DNA of 64,000 nucleotides from Paraburkholderia lycopersici (GTDB taxonomy: Bacteria > Pseudomonadota > Gammaproteobacteria > Burkholderiales > Burkholderiaceae), in the NCBI RefSeq assembly GCF_900096975.1, contig NZ_FMYQ01000002.1, forward strand, positions 124,001 through 188,000, in the 5' to 3' direction. How positions within the stretch are numbered: the first letter of the stretch is position 1; each line of letters begins with the position of its first letter. Positions 18,278 through 26,879 of the stretch are shown in pieces. Made by a program: the position numbers and the translations under genes. Below the pieces are notes generated by a model. That model had not been told where the DNA came from and did no database searches. It was given only the letters and a program-made list of their open reading frames with translations.

Positions 18278-18772
18278 ATGACCCAGAACGATCCTTCGTA
18301 CGACCAGTCCGTCTCCTCCGTCCACAACCGGCTGTTCTTCCGGCTCTTCCAGGCCGGCAACACGCTCGACAGGCAAACGGCCAAGGCGCTCGGCATCACG
18401 ACCGTGCAGTGGTCGGTGCTCGGTGCGCTCTCGCGCCCGCAGGCTGCGCAGGGCATGTCGTTCTCCGAGCTTGCCGACTATCTCGTGGTGAGCCGCCAGA
18501 GCCTGGATGGGGTGCTCAAGCGGCTGGAACGCGACGAGCATGTGCTGCGCGTGGCCGATACCGTCGACCGGCGCGCGAAAAAAGTCGTCCTCACCGACAA
18601 GGGAAAAGTGTTCTGGGAGAGCCTTCAGCCCAGGATCTACGAGTTCTATCGCCAGGCGCTCGCGAACTTTCGTTTCGACGACAAGGTGTCGCTCGTTCAC
18701 TTCCTGAATCAGCTCAACAAGGGCATGGACGAGATCGACATGGGCGCCCCCGCAACGCGGGCCGTGGAGTAA
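18278..18772 (+). CDS. MarR-family transcriptional regulator
   Basis: A 164-residue winged-helix regulator. The MarR core is clear: a recognition helix around SFSELADYLVVSRQSLDGVL and a wing with DRRAKKVVLTDKG. Such proteins are dimers that release DNA when they bind a small aromatic or acyl ligand. The ATG at 18278 is preferred over longer in-frame starts because it yields the normal N-terminus. It is divergent from fadH and so probably controls that gene. Confidence 0.85.
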   Translation: MTQNDPSYDQSVSSVHNRLFFRLFQAGNTLDRQTAKALGITTVQWSVLGALSRPQAAQGMSFSELADYLVVSRQSLDGVLKRLERDEHVLRVADTVDRRAKKVVLTDKGKVFWESLQPRIYEFYRQALANFRFDDKVSLVHFLNQLNKGMDEIDMGAPATRAVE

Positions 18773-18875
18773 ACACAACGCTGGGGCGAGCCGCCGTTCA
18801 GCGAAATCCGTTCTTGCCCAAGTTGCGCCCCGCAACTAATATCGATTGCGATGCGCAACTTTCTTTGGGCCGACC

Positions 18876-19877
18876 ATGGATATCATCGACGTTCCCGCCA
18901 AGAGTCGTGACGCAACCATCCTCGAGCTTCGCGATTTTTCCCGCAAACTGGTTCGCGAACTGGGTTTCATGCGCGCCACTTTGGCCAATAGCGATCTGGC
19001 GCCTTCGGCTGTTCACGCAGTCCTCGAAATCGGAATGGGGCCGGGCATCAGCGCGAAGGATCTGGCCGGCATCCTGCGGCTGGACAAATCGAACACGAGC
19101 AGGCAGCTTTCGCGGCTCGAAGCGGGCGGCCTGATCGAGCGACGAATCTCGAGCGACGACGCACGCGCCACTGAGCTGTACCTGACCGACGAAGGGGAAA
19201 ACCTCCGGAAAAAGATCGACCAGTTCGCGACCGATCAGGTATCGAACGCCTTGCGCCGCATGGTGCCCGCCGATCAGCAAACGTTGCTCCGTTCTCTCGC
19301 GCTTTATGCCGATGCGCTCGCGAAAGACAACGATCCCGAAGCGGCCGCAGCGAAAGAGAACATCGCGCCGGTTTGCGAAGGCTACCGGCCGGGCTGCATT
19401 GGCGACATCGCGAGCCTCCACGCGCGCTTCTATTCAGAGCACTGGGGGTTCGGCGCTTTTTTCGAAAAGAAGGTCGCGAGCGAACTCGCCGAATTCGCGA
19501 ACGCATTACCCGCCGACGGCAAGGCGCTTTGGCTCCGTATCGAAAATGGCCGCTCGCTCGCCTCTCTCGCGATCGATGGAGACAAGGCCACGGGAATCGC
19601 CCATCTGCGATGGTTCATCGTCGACGATGCATTGCGCGGCTCCGGCATCGGTCGGCAACTCATGACGTGTGCCATGCGCTTCGTCGACGAACAGCAATTC
19701 CGTGAAACGTACCTTTGGACCTTCAGCGGGCTCGATTCGGCGCGCCACCTGTACGAATCGTTTGGCTTCGCGCTGGACGAGCAATCGGAGGGAACGCAGT
19801 GGGGGACACGTGTCGTCGAGCAGCGCTTTAGCCGGCGGCGGTCAGGCAACCGGAAGCCCGAGCTCGTCGAGCCGTGA
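18876..19877 (+). CDS. MarR-GNAT fusion protein
   Basis: A 333-residue protein made of two modules. Residues 1 to about 145 form a MarR winged helix (GPGISAKDLAGILRLDKSNT, then a wing with SSDDARATELYLTDEGE). From about residue 170 there is a GCN5-related acetyltransferase domain with an acetyl-CoA loop like RGSGIGRQL and the terminal HLYESFGF block. Such fusions are known in bacteria and may couple DNA binding to acetylation of a small molecule or protein. The ATG at 18876 is used because the upstream extension lacks similarity. The 3' end overlaps the convergent LysR gene by 36 bp. Confidence 0.85.
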   Translation: MDIIDVPAKSRDATILELRDFSRKLVRELGFMRATLANSDLAPSAVHAVLEIGMGPGISAKDLAGILRLDKSNTSRQLSRLEAGGLIERRISSDDARATELYLTDEGENLRKKIDQFATDQVSNALRRMVPADQQTLLRSLALYADALAKDNDPEAAAAKENIAPVCEGYRPGCIGDIASLHARFYSEHWGFGAFFEKKVASELAEFANALPADGKALWLRIENGRSLASLAIDGDKATGIAHLRWFIVDDALRGSGIGRQLMTCAMRFVDEQQFRETYLWTFSGLDSARHLYESFGFALDEQSEGTQWGTRVVEQRFSRRRSGNRKPELVEP

Positions 19878-20729
19878 AAGAAAGAGCCGCAACGTAGGCG
19901 AGGTGTTGGCGCGGTTGTAGCCCACCACGAGATCGACCGTGGGCGCCTCGCCCGCCAGCGGCCGGCTCACGACGGACCACGGCAACAGGTTGTTCGCATA
20001 CTCGGGCATGAGCGCGAGGCCACGCGTGGACGCCACGAGCGACATGGCCATCGCGAGGTTGTCCACGCCGTGCTCGGCCGTCACCGTCACGCGGTGCGCC
20101 TGCAGATAGCCCACGATCACTTCGTGCAGCACGCGCGCCTTGTTGGACGCCATGACGAACGGTTCGCCGGCGATGTCCTCCGGACCAATGGCGCGCTTCG
20201 CCGTGAGCCGGTGATCGCTCGGCATCAGCACGACGAGCCGCTCGCGGCTCACCACGCGGTATTCAAGGTCGAAGCCGGGCTCGGCGCGCAGAAAGCCGAG
20301 ATCGAGCTTGCCGCGCGCGAGCGCGTCCGCCACGTCGGGCGAGTAGTAGCTCGACACCGTCACGTCGATATTGGGCAGTTCGTCGCGCAGCACATTCATC
20401 GCGCGTGGTAGCCAGGTCATTTCCTGGCCCGTGAGGAAACCCAGCGCGAATACCTTGCGTTCGGGCAGCGCCGCGCGGCGCGCGGCCTCGCCGGCGGCGT
20501 CCACCTGGGCGAGCGCGAGCCGCGCATGGTCGAGAAAAGCCTTGCCCGCCGCGGTCAACTCCACGCCGCGGGCGCTGCGGATAAACAGTTCCACGCCCAC
20601 CTGGTCCTCCAGGTCGCGGATCTGGCGGCTCAGCGACGGCTGCGACGTGAAAAGCCGCTGCTCCGCCGCCACGGTCAGGCTGCCCGTTTCGGCCACGGCC
20701 ACGAAATACCGCAGATGCCGCAATTCCAT
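19842..20729 (-). CDS. LysR-family regulator, divergent from SDR/OYE/GST cluster
   Basis: A 295-residue LysR protein beginning MELRHLRYFVAVAETGSL, with a normal helix-turn-helix (FTSQPSLSRQIRDLE) and an effector domain of the CatM/BenM-like shape. The ATG at 20729 follows a GGAGAGAG ribosome site; an upstream ATG at 20750 would add seven residues. It is transcribed away from a cluster of two SDRs, an old yellow enzyme and a GST, which it probably controls in response to an electrophile or quinone. The ligand is inferred from the targets only. Confidence 0.87.
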   Translation of the reverse strand: MELRHLRYFVAVAETGSLTVAAEQRLFTSQPSLSRQIRDLEDQVGVELFIRSARGVELTAAGKAFLDHARLALAQVDAAGEAARRAALPERKVFALGFLTGQEMTWLPRAMNVLRDELPNIDVTVSSYYSPDVADALARGKLDLGFLRAEPGFDLEYRVVSRERLVVLMPSDHRLTAKRAIGPEDIAGEPFVMASNKARVLHEVIVGYLQAHRVTVTAEHGVDNLAMAMSLVASTRGLALMPEYANNLLPWSVVSRPLAGEAPTVDLVVGYNRANTSPTLRLFLSRLDELGLPVA

Positions 20730-20777
20730 TGCTCTCTCCAGGCCGGCCATGCCTCGCAGGTATGCCGGCAAGCCTAC

Positions 20778-20813
20778 AAAGTCTTTTTCCGCAGCGCAAG
20801 CGCCCTCTAGAGT
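20778..20813 (+). promoter_or_regulatory. Promoter-like module, copy 1
   Basis: AAAGTCTTTTTCC (20778-20790), then 17 bp, then TAGAGT (20808-20813), ahead of the SDR at 20928. The same arrangement precedes the second SDR at 23773. It may be a -35/-10 pair, a shared regulator site, or both. Confidence 0.5.
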
Positions 20814-20927
20814 ACGGCACATGGCAACGCGAACGGCAAATGGCAGCAACGCCTGCCGCTACCGTCCGAGCCATGCCATCGCTCGCGGGCATGACAAGTC
20901 CGCCCGGCACATCGACAGGAGATTCGC

Positions 20928-21674
20928 ATGTCCCAGCTCACCGGCAAGACCGCGCTCGTTACGGGCGCCTCGCGCGGCATCGGCCGTGCCATTGCGCTTT
21001 CGCTCGCCCGCGCCGGCGCGCAGGTGCTCGTGCACTACGGCAGCGCCGAAGACGCCGCCGACGCGGTCGTCGCCGAAATTCGCGCAGCGGGCGGCAAGGC
21101 CCAGAAAGTGGGCGCGAACCTGCGCGACGCCGAAGGCCCGCGTCAGTTGGCCAAACGCGTGCGGACGATCGTCGGCGACCGGCTCGACGTCCTCGTCGCC
21201 AACGCCGGCATCTCGAAGCCGGCACGGCTCGAAGATACAACTGTCGAGGACTTCGACGACCTCGTCGCCGTGAACGTGCGCGCCCCATACTTTCTGGTCC
21301 AGCAACTTTTGCCCACGATGTGCAAAGGCAGCAGCATCGTGCTGCTTTCCTCGCTCGCCGTTCGCAACGCCGTTGGCACGATCCCGGCGTACGCGGCCAG
21401 CAAGGGCGCGGTCGACACGCTCGTCGCCCACTTCGCCTCGACGCTCGGCCCGCGCGGCATACGCGTAAACGCCGTCGCCCCGGGCGTGGTCGCGACCGAC
21501 ATGTCGAGCTTTACGAAAACCGAAACGGGCCGCGCGACGGCGTTGGGCATGCAGGCATTCAAGCGCATCGCCCAGCCGGAGGACATTGCGGACGCCGTCG
21601 CTTTCCTCGCCTCCGACGCGGCCCGCTGGGTAACCGGCGACACGCTGCGCATCGACGGCGGATCGCGACTCTGA
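20928..21674 (+). CDS. Short-chain dehydrogenase/reductase (first paralogue)
   Basis: A 248-residue classical SDR: NAD(P)-binding TGASRGIG at the N-terminus, NAG motif (VANAG), catalytic Ser, then Tyr and Lys in YAASKG, and the C-terminal DGGS. It probably reduces a carbonyl or oxidises an alcohol with NADP(H). It is closely related to the SDR at 23773-24519, with the same length and long identical blocks such as FDDLVAVNVRAPYFLVQQLL versus FDELFAVNVRAPYFLVQQLL. It is first in a cluster divergent from a LysR gene. The substrate is unknown. Confidence 0.88.
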   Translation: MSQLTGKTALVTGASRGIGRAIALSLARAGAQVLVHYGSAEDAADAVVAEIRAAGGKAQKVGANLRDAEGPRQLAKRVRTIVGDRLDVLVANAGISKPARLEDTTVEDFDDLVAVNVRAPYFLVQQLLPTMCKGSSIVLLSSLAVRNAVGTIPAYAASKGAVDTLVAHFASTLGPRGIRVNAVAPGVVATDMSSFTKTETGRATALGMQAFKRIAQPEDIADAVAFLASDAARWVTGDTLRIDGGSRL

Positions 21675-21750
21675 AGCCGGAATCGCGCTGAGCATTGCAC
21701 ACCATCCGCCCTATTACTTCGCATTCCATACTGATACACGGAGAATCGTC

Positions 21751-22854
21751 ATGCCTTCCCTCTTTTCACCGGCTCAAGTCGGCCCCTACACTCTCTCGCA
21801 TCGCATCGCGCTCGCGCCCCTCACGCGCATGCGCGCGCAAGCGGGCGACGTGCCGGGCAGCCTGATGGCCGAGTACTACACGCAGCGTGCAACCGAAGGT
21901 GGCTTGCTGATCGCCGAAGCGACGTCCGTCTCGGTGCGCGGCAATGGCTACCTGGGCGCGCCAGGCATTTACGCCGATGACCAGATCGCCGGATGGAAGC
22001 GCGTGGTCGATGCGGTGCATGCGAAAGGCGCACGTATCTTTCTGCAGCTTTATCACGCGGGCCGCCAGTCGCATCGCGACCTGCAGCCCGGCGGCGCCGC
22101 GCCGCTCGCGCCTTCGGCCGTCGGCTTCGAAGGCATGGCCCACACGAAGGACGGCTGGCAAAGCGCCACGCCGCCGCGCGAAATGACGCTCGAGGACATC
22201 GAGGCGGCCATCGAGGAATTCCGCGCTGGCGCTGCGCGCGCGCTGGCGGCGGGTTTCGACGGCGTCGAGATTCATGGCGCGAACGGCTACCTCGTCGACC
22301 AGTTCCTGCAGGACGGCTCGAACCGGCGCACCGACGCATACGGCGGCTCGCGCGAAAACCGCGCGCGCTTCCTGCTGGACGTGACCGCGGCTGCGGCCGC
22401 GGTGTTCGGCGGCGAGCGCGTGGGCGTGCGCATCGCGCCGGGCGGAACGTTCGGCGGCATGTCGGACAGCGACCCGGCCGCGACCTTTAGTCATGCCGCG
22501 CGCGAACTGAATGGATTCGGCCTCGCCTGGCTGCACGTGATCGAGCCGCGCGTGGCAGGCAACCAGGAAGTGGAGGAAGGGGCAAACGCCATCGCGGCAC
22601 GCGATCTTCGCGCGCACTTCGACGGCCCAATCATCGCGGCCGGCGGCTTTTCGCCGGAAACGGCGGCCGCCATCGTCGAGGCGGGCGACGCCGACCTCGT
22701 CGCATTCGGTCGCCACTTCATCGCCAACCCGGACCTGCCGCACCGCATCCGCCACGGTCTGCCGCTCAACGCCTACGACCGCGGCACGTTCTATGGCGGC
22801 GACCATCGCGGCTATACCGACTATCCGAGAGCATCGAAAACCATCACCGCGTAA
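21751..22854 (+). CDS. Old yellow enzyme family alkene reductase (NemA-like)
   Basis: A 367-residue FMN-dependent ene-reductase. The TIM-barrel family signatures are visible: IALAPLTRMRA near the start, QLYHAGR, the active-site block EIHGANGYLVDQFLQDG with the NRRTDAYGGS motif, and FGRHFIANPDLP near the end. Such enzymes reduce activated C=C bonds of enones and maleimides, or nitro groups, using NADPH. It lies 76 bp after the SDR and 27 bp before a GST, consistent with an electrophile-detoxification operon. Confidence 0.9.
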   Translation: MPSLFSPAQVGPYTLSHRIALAPLTRMRAQAGDVPGSLMAEYYTQRATEGGLLIAEATSVSVRGNGYLGAPGIYADDQIAGWKRVVDAVHAKGARIFLQLYHAGRQSHRDLQPGGAAPLAPSAVGFEGMAHTKDGWQSATPPREMTLEDIEAAIEEFRAGAARALAAGFDGVEIHGANGYLVDQFLQDGSNRRTDAYGGSRENRARFLLDVTAAAAAVFGGERVGVRIAPGGTFGGMSDSDPAATFSHAARELNGFGLAWLHVIEPRVAGNQEVEEGANAIAARDLRAHFDGPIIAAGGFSPETAAAIVEAGDADLVAFGRHFIANPDLPHRIRHGLPLNAYDRGTFYGGDHRGYTDYPRASKTITA

Positions 22855-22881
22855 TAGCGCTTTTTATTGAGGATTGCAGAC

Positions 22882-23529
22882 ATGACAACCGAATCTCCGT
22901 TGCTGTATGAATCGAAGGCCTCGCCCAATGCACGGCGCGTACGGATCTTCATCGCCGAAAAGGGCATCGGGATCCCGATGCGCGCCGTGGACCTGGGCGC
23001 GAAGGAGCAGTTTTCCGACGCGTACAAGGCGATCAACCCGCGCAGTCAGGTCCCCGCGCTCGTCCTGCCCGACGGCGCGACGATCACGGAAGTGACGGCG
23101 ATCTGGCGCTACCTCGAAGAGACGTACCCCGAGAGGCCGCTGCTCGGGGGCGACGCCAGAACGAAGGCGCTCGTCGCGATGTGGGAGCGACGCGCGGAGC
23201 TCGACGGCTTTGCGCCCGTGATGGAGGGCGTGCGCAACGCGGCGGCGAGCCTGAAGGGCCGCGCGCTGTCCGGCCCGCATGCCTATGAGCAAATCCCCGA
23301 AATCGTGGCGCGCAGCCGCAAGCGCGTCGAAAACTTCTACGACGACTTCGAGGCGCGGCTCGCTTCGGAGCGCTTCGTGGCCGGCGAAACGTACTCGGCC
23401 GCCGACATCACGACGCTCGCGGCGGTGGACTTCGCTACGAAAGCGTTCAGCATGCCGATTCCCGAACGCCACCTGGCGCTGCGCCGCTGGTATGAGGAGG
23501 TCGCGGCGCGGCCCTCGGCCGGCGCGTAA
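22882..23529 (+). CDS. Glutathione S-transferase
   Basis: A 215-residue soluble GST. The N-terminal thioredoxin-like half holds SPNARRVRIFIAEKGI and the glutathione-contacting NPRSQVPALVLPDG; the helical C-terminal half holds SAADITTLAAVDF. It conjugates or reduces electrophiles with glutathione. The ATG at 22882 follows a GAGG ribosome site. Its place after an old yellow enzyme supports a shared role in handling reactive carbonyls or quinones. The class was not resolved. Confidence 0.88.
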   Translation: MTTESPLLYESKASPNARRVRIFIAEKGIGIPMRAVDLGAKEQFSDAYKAINPRSQVPALVLPDGATITEVTAIWRYLEETYPERPLLGGDARTKALVAMWERRAELDGFAPVMEGVRNAAASLKGRALSGPHAYEQIPEIVARSRKRVENFYDDFEARLASERFVAGETYSAADITTLAAVDFATKAFSMPIPERHLALRRWYEEVAARPSAGA

Positions 23530-23675
23530 ATCACGGCGCTCCGATGCTGCAAAGGCCGCCATGCCCGCACAGGAAAGTGGCTTTTGCATCTCTGGGCGCA
23601 ATGCCCGGCCCGCGCGGAGGCGGCAACATCGGACCATCGCTGACTCATGCTTCCGAGGCATGGCCACCCGCCTGG

Positions 23676-23711
23676 AAAGTCTTTTTCCTGCGTGCGCCGG
23701 GCCGCTAAATT
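23676..23711 (+). promoter_or_regulatory. Promoter-like module, copy 2
   Basis: AAAGTCTTTTTCC (23676-23688), 17 bp, then TAAATT (23706-23711). The 13-mer and the spacer length match those ahead of the first SDR exactly. The distance to the SDR ATG is 61 bp from the end of the module, against 114 bp in copy 1. Confidence 0.5.
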
Positions 23712-23772
23712 GGTTTCCAGCAGCACCTCTTTACCGGCCCCTGCGCCACCCCAAACTCTCAGGAGAACGATC

Positions 23773-24519
23773 ATGTCGAAGCTCAACGGAAAGACCGCCC
23801 TCGTCACCGGCGCCTCGCGCGGTATCGGACGCGCCAGCGCCCTGGCCCTCGCGCACCAGGGCGCGCATGTCCTGGTTCACTACAACAGCGGCGCAGCGGC
23901 CGCCGACGAAGTCGTCGAAGCGATCCGCGCCGCCGGCGGCCGCGCCGACAAGGTACAGGCCGACATGGGCGCCGCCGACGGCCCGCATACGCTCGCCGCC
24001 CGCGTGCGCGAGATCGTGGGCGAACGGCTCGACGTCGTGGTCGCCAACGCCGGCATTGCGAAGGAACTGGGCATCCAGGACATCACCGTGGCCGACTTCG
24101 ACGAGCTCTTCGCCGTCAACGTCCGTGCGCCGTACTTCCTCGTGCAGCAACTGCTGCCCGTGCTCGGCGAAGGCAGCAGCGTCGTGCTGCTCTCGTCGCT
24201 GGCTGCCCGCTCCGCCGTCGGACAGCTCAGCGCCTACGCCGCGACCAAGGGCGCCATCGACACGCTCGTGCTGCATTTCGCGGCCGCGCTCGGCGAACGC
24301 GGCATCCGCGTGAACGCGGTCGCACCGGGCATCGTCGCCACCGACATGTCCGCGTTCGCCCGCACCGATGCCGGACGCGATTTCACGCTCGGGCTGCAGG
24401 CGCTGCAACGCGTGGCCGGAGCCGAGGACATCGCCGACGCCGTTGCCTTCCTCGCCTCCGACGACGCCCGCTGGATCACCGGCGACACGCTGCGCGTGGA
24501 CGGCGGCTCGAAGCTCTGA
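23773..24519 (+). CDS. Short-chain dehydrogenase/reductase (second paralogue)
   Basis: A 248-residue classical SDR with TGASRGIG, VANAG, the YAATKG catalytic Tyr/Lys and a terminal DGGS. It is the close duplicate of the SDR at 20928-21674, placed after the old yellow enzyme and GST. It keeps its own promoter-like module, so the duplication seems to have included the control region. The start ATG has AGGAG nearby. The two copies may differ in substrate; nothing in the visible sequence decides this. Confidence 0.88.
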   Translation: MSKLNGKTALVTGASRGIGRASALALAHQGAHVLVHYNSGAAAADEVVEAIRAAGGRADKVQADMGAADGPHTLAARVREIVGERLDVVVANAGIAKELGIQDITVADFDELFAVNVRAPYFLVQQLLPVLGEGSSVVLLSSLAARSAVGQLSAYAATKGAIDTLVLHFAAALGERGIRVNAVAPGIVATDMSAFARTDAGRDFTLGLQALQRVAGAEDIADAVAFLASDDARWITGDTLRVDGGSKL

Positions 24520-24584
24520 ATCCGAACCCGGGCACCAGGGCATCGAATCCTTTCCAGATAATAAGGCATCCAAAATGAACGCGA

Positions 24585-24783
24585 ACGAACTCGGGCTACC
24601 CTCGCCCGTGCGAGCACGGCTCGCTACAACTCGCACACCGCGTCGTGCCGGCGCCTTCGATCATGCGGGCGCCGAGGCGGTCCTGCGAAGCGGACAACTC
24701 GGACCGCCGCCGTCGCCGCGATCAAAGATCATCTCGCTTTCTATCCCGACCGCGCGGACTCTATAGAAGTCCCGAAAGACTGA
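24585..24783 (+). pseudogene. Remnant of a DUF427-like protein
   Basis: One frame ends in IKDHLAFYPDRADSIEV followed by a stop at 24781-24783, which resembles the C-terminal block of DUF427 proteins (A-x-x-IKD-x-VAFY). The upstream part does not continue the family cleanly and has no good start in that frame. A different frame opens with an ATG at 24574 but is not recognisable. It is best read as decayed. Confidence 0.35.
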
Positions 24784-24840
24784 GCGCACCTCCATTCTGA
24801 ACATGCGCCGAACCCGTGCAACACTCACCGGAGCAACAAC

Positions 24841-25590
24841 ATGAGCACCCAACCTGTCGTTTTGATTACCGGCGCGTTGACCGGCATCGGCCGCGCCACC
24901 GCCCTCGCCTACGGACGCGACAATGCACGCGTGGTGGTTTCCGGCCGCCGCGACGAGGCTGGCCGCGCACTGGCGGACGACATCCGCGCACTCGGCGCGC
25001 AGGCCGAATACATTCGCGCCGACGTCAGCAAGGAAGACGACGTGCGCGTGCTGGTCGAGCGCACGATCGAGCGTTTCGGCCGCCTCGACATCGCCGTCAA
25101 CGCGGCCGGCGCCGAAGGCGAGCCCGGTCCCGTCACCGGGCAGACGCCCGAGCGCTACATGGCCGTGTTCGATGCGAACGTGCTCGGCACACTGCTCGCG
25201 ATGAAGCACGAACTGCGCGCCATGACGGCGCAGGGCAACGGCAGCATCGTTAACATTTCGTCGACGATGGGCTCGCGCGGCGCGCCCAACGTTTCTCTGT
25301 ACGTGGCGAGCAAACACGCCGTGGAGGGCCTGACGAAATCGGCCGCGCTCGAGGCGGCGCCGTTCGGCGTGCGCGTGAATGCAGTGGCGCCGGGGCCCGT
25401 CCAGACCGCCATGCTCGACCGCTTCACGCTCAACCCCGAACGCAAGGCCGCCATGCTCGCGGGCGTGCCGCTCAAGCGCGCAGGCAACCCCGAGGAAATC
25501 GCGGACGCGATCCGCTTCGTCGGCTCGGCGGCGGCCAGCTTCATGACGGGCGAAATTCTACGCGTGAACGGCGGGCGCACGGCGGCGTAA
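24841..25590 (+). CDS. Short-chain dehydrogenase/reductase (third, divergent)
   Basis: A 249-residue classical SDR with TGALTGIGRATA at the cofactor site, NAAG, a catalytic Ser followed by YVASKHAVEG (Tyr/Lys), and a terminal VNGG. It is clearly less related to the two tandem SDRs than they are to each other. The ATG at 24841 has GGAG upstream. The convergent LysR gene after it may be its regulator. The substrate is not recognisable. Confidence 0.87.
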   Translation: MSTQPVVLITGALTGIGRATALAYGRDNARVVVSGRRDEAGRALADDIRALGAQAEYIRADVSKEDDVRVLVERTIERFGRLDIAVNAAGAEGEPGPVTGQTPERYMAVFDANVLGTLLAMKHELRAMTAQGNGSIVNISSTMGSRGAPNVSLYVASKHAVEGLTKSAALEAAPFGVRVNAVAPGPVQTAMLDRFTLNPERKAAMLAGVPLKRAGNPEEIADAIRFVGSAAASFMTGEILRVNGGRTAA

Positions 25591-25652
25591 TGCGACGTTC
25601 CCGCGCAAGCCATTCGAACGGACGACGCGGCTCGACGCGCAACGAGCAAACA

Positions 25653-26552
25653 TCAGCCGAAATACGCGGCAATACGATCGCGCAGCAAATCGCACAGCGC
25701 GTTGACGGTCGGCGAGAGCATCGTGCGATGGGCGCAGACGAGATGCAGCGGCGCATCCTCGCCCTGGAACGCATCGAGCGCGGTTTCGAGGCGGCCTGCC
25801 CTGATGTCCGCGAGCACATCCAGACGCGATTTGTACGCGAGCCCGTGCCCCGCCACCGCCCAGCGGCGCACGAGTTCGCCGTCGTCACTGCTGCGGTCGC
25901 CATGCACGCGCACCACGGCCGCATCGCCGCCGCCGAAAAAGGTCCAGCGATCGTGCAGCACGCCGCTCAGCGCGAAGCGCAGGCAGTTGTGGCGAGAGAG
26001 ATCGGCAGGTGACACAGGCTTGCCATGGCGCGCGAAATACGCCGGCGCGCCGCACAGCACGCGCCGGTTCGCGGGCGCGAGCGGCAGCGCCACGAGCGCG
26101 GAATCCTCGGGCACGCCGTAGCGAATCGCCACGGCAACCGGCGAGCGGAACATATCGGTCACATGGTCGCCGATGTGCACCTGAAACGACACTGCCGGAT
26201 GCTGAGCCTGAAATTCGTCGAGCCAGAGCATGAGCACGCTGCGCCCGAGGTCGGAGGGAATCGACAGCGACACCGTGCCGCCGATCGTCATGCGTCCGCG
26301 CACCACGGCGTTCTGGCCGGCTTCCACCTGTTCCATGACGTTGCGCGCATAGTCGAGGTAACGCTCGCCATCCGGCGTGAGCCGCAGGCTACGCGTGGAG
26401 CGCGCGAGCAGGCGGGTGCCGAGTTCGGCTTCGAGCCGCTTGAGCCCGACGCTCGCCACGGCGGGCGTGAGATCCAGTTGGCGCGCGGCAGCCGAAAGGC
26501 TTCCATTGTCCGCCGCGCTGATGAAGATGACGAGGTCTTCCAGTCTGATCAT
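25653..26552 (-). CDS. LysR-family regulator
   Basis: A 299-residue LysR protein starting MIRLEDLVIFISAADNGSLS, with a helix-turn-helix (AARQLDLTPAVASVGLKRLE) and a DsdC/CrgA-like effector domain ending AYFG. A longer in-frame start at 26606 adds an arginine-rich leader without similarity and is not used. It is divergent from the DUF1989 gene, with about 330 bp between them, and convergent with the third SDR. Confidence 0.85.
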   Translation of the reverse strand: MIRLEDLVIFISAADNGSLSAAARQLDLTPAVASVGLKRLEAELGTRLLARSTRSLRLTPDGERYLDYARNVMEQVEAGQNAVVRGRMTIGGTVSLSIPSDLGRSVLMLWLDEFQAQHPAVSFQVHIGDHVTDMFRSPVAVAIRYGVPEDSALVALPLAPANRRVLCGAPAYFARHGKPVSPADLSRHNCLRFALSGVLHDRWTFFGGGDAAVVRVHGDRSSDDGELVRRWAVAGHGLAYKSRLDVLADIRAGRLETALDAFQGEDAPLHLVCAHRTMLSPTVNALCDLLRDRIAAYFG

Positions 26553-26879
26553 GTACCGTCGCGTGTCGATGGATGGCGGGGCGCGATGCCGGCGCGCCGC
26601 TGTCATGGGGTAGGCGAACTGTACACGAACGCAACGCGATGAGATCGCGGGACCGACGGCGCGAACTCGCCGCAGGCTCGACCCGGGGTCCGGCCGACAT
26701 CACAGGTGAACTCTGCATTGCTCGCGGCCCGGCGGTTTCTATACTGCTTCGTACGCCCCCGCGAACCCACAGGTCCGTCTCACCCATGTCTAGCCAGGCC
26801 GCCCGTGGGCTTCGTTCTGCCGACGATCCGCGCATCGCCGCCACAACGGCGAGCGGAATTTGACAAGGAGTACGATGCA

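Noticed and set aside
15414..18281. A 955-codon open frame on the plus strand
   Set aside because: It runs through the end of the LysR gene and antisense to fadH. Its arginine/histidine-rich composition is typical of a shadow frame in GC-rich DNA.
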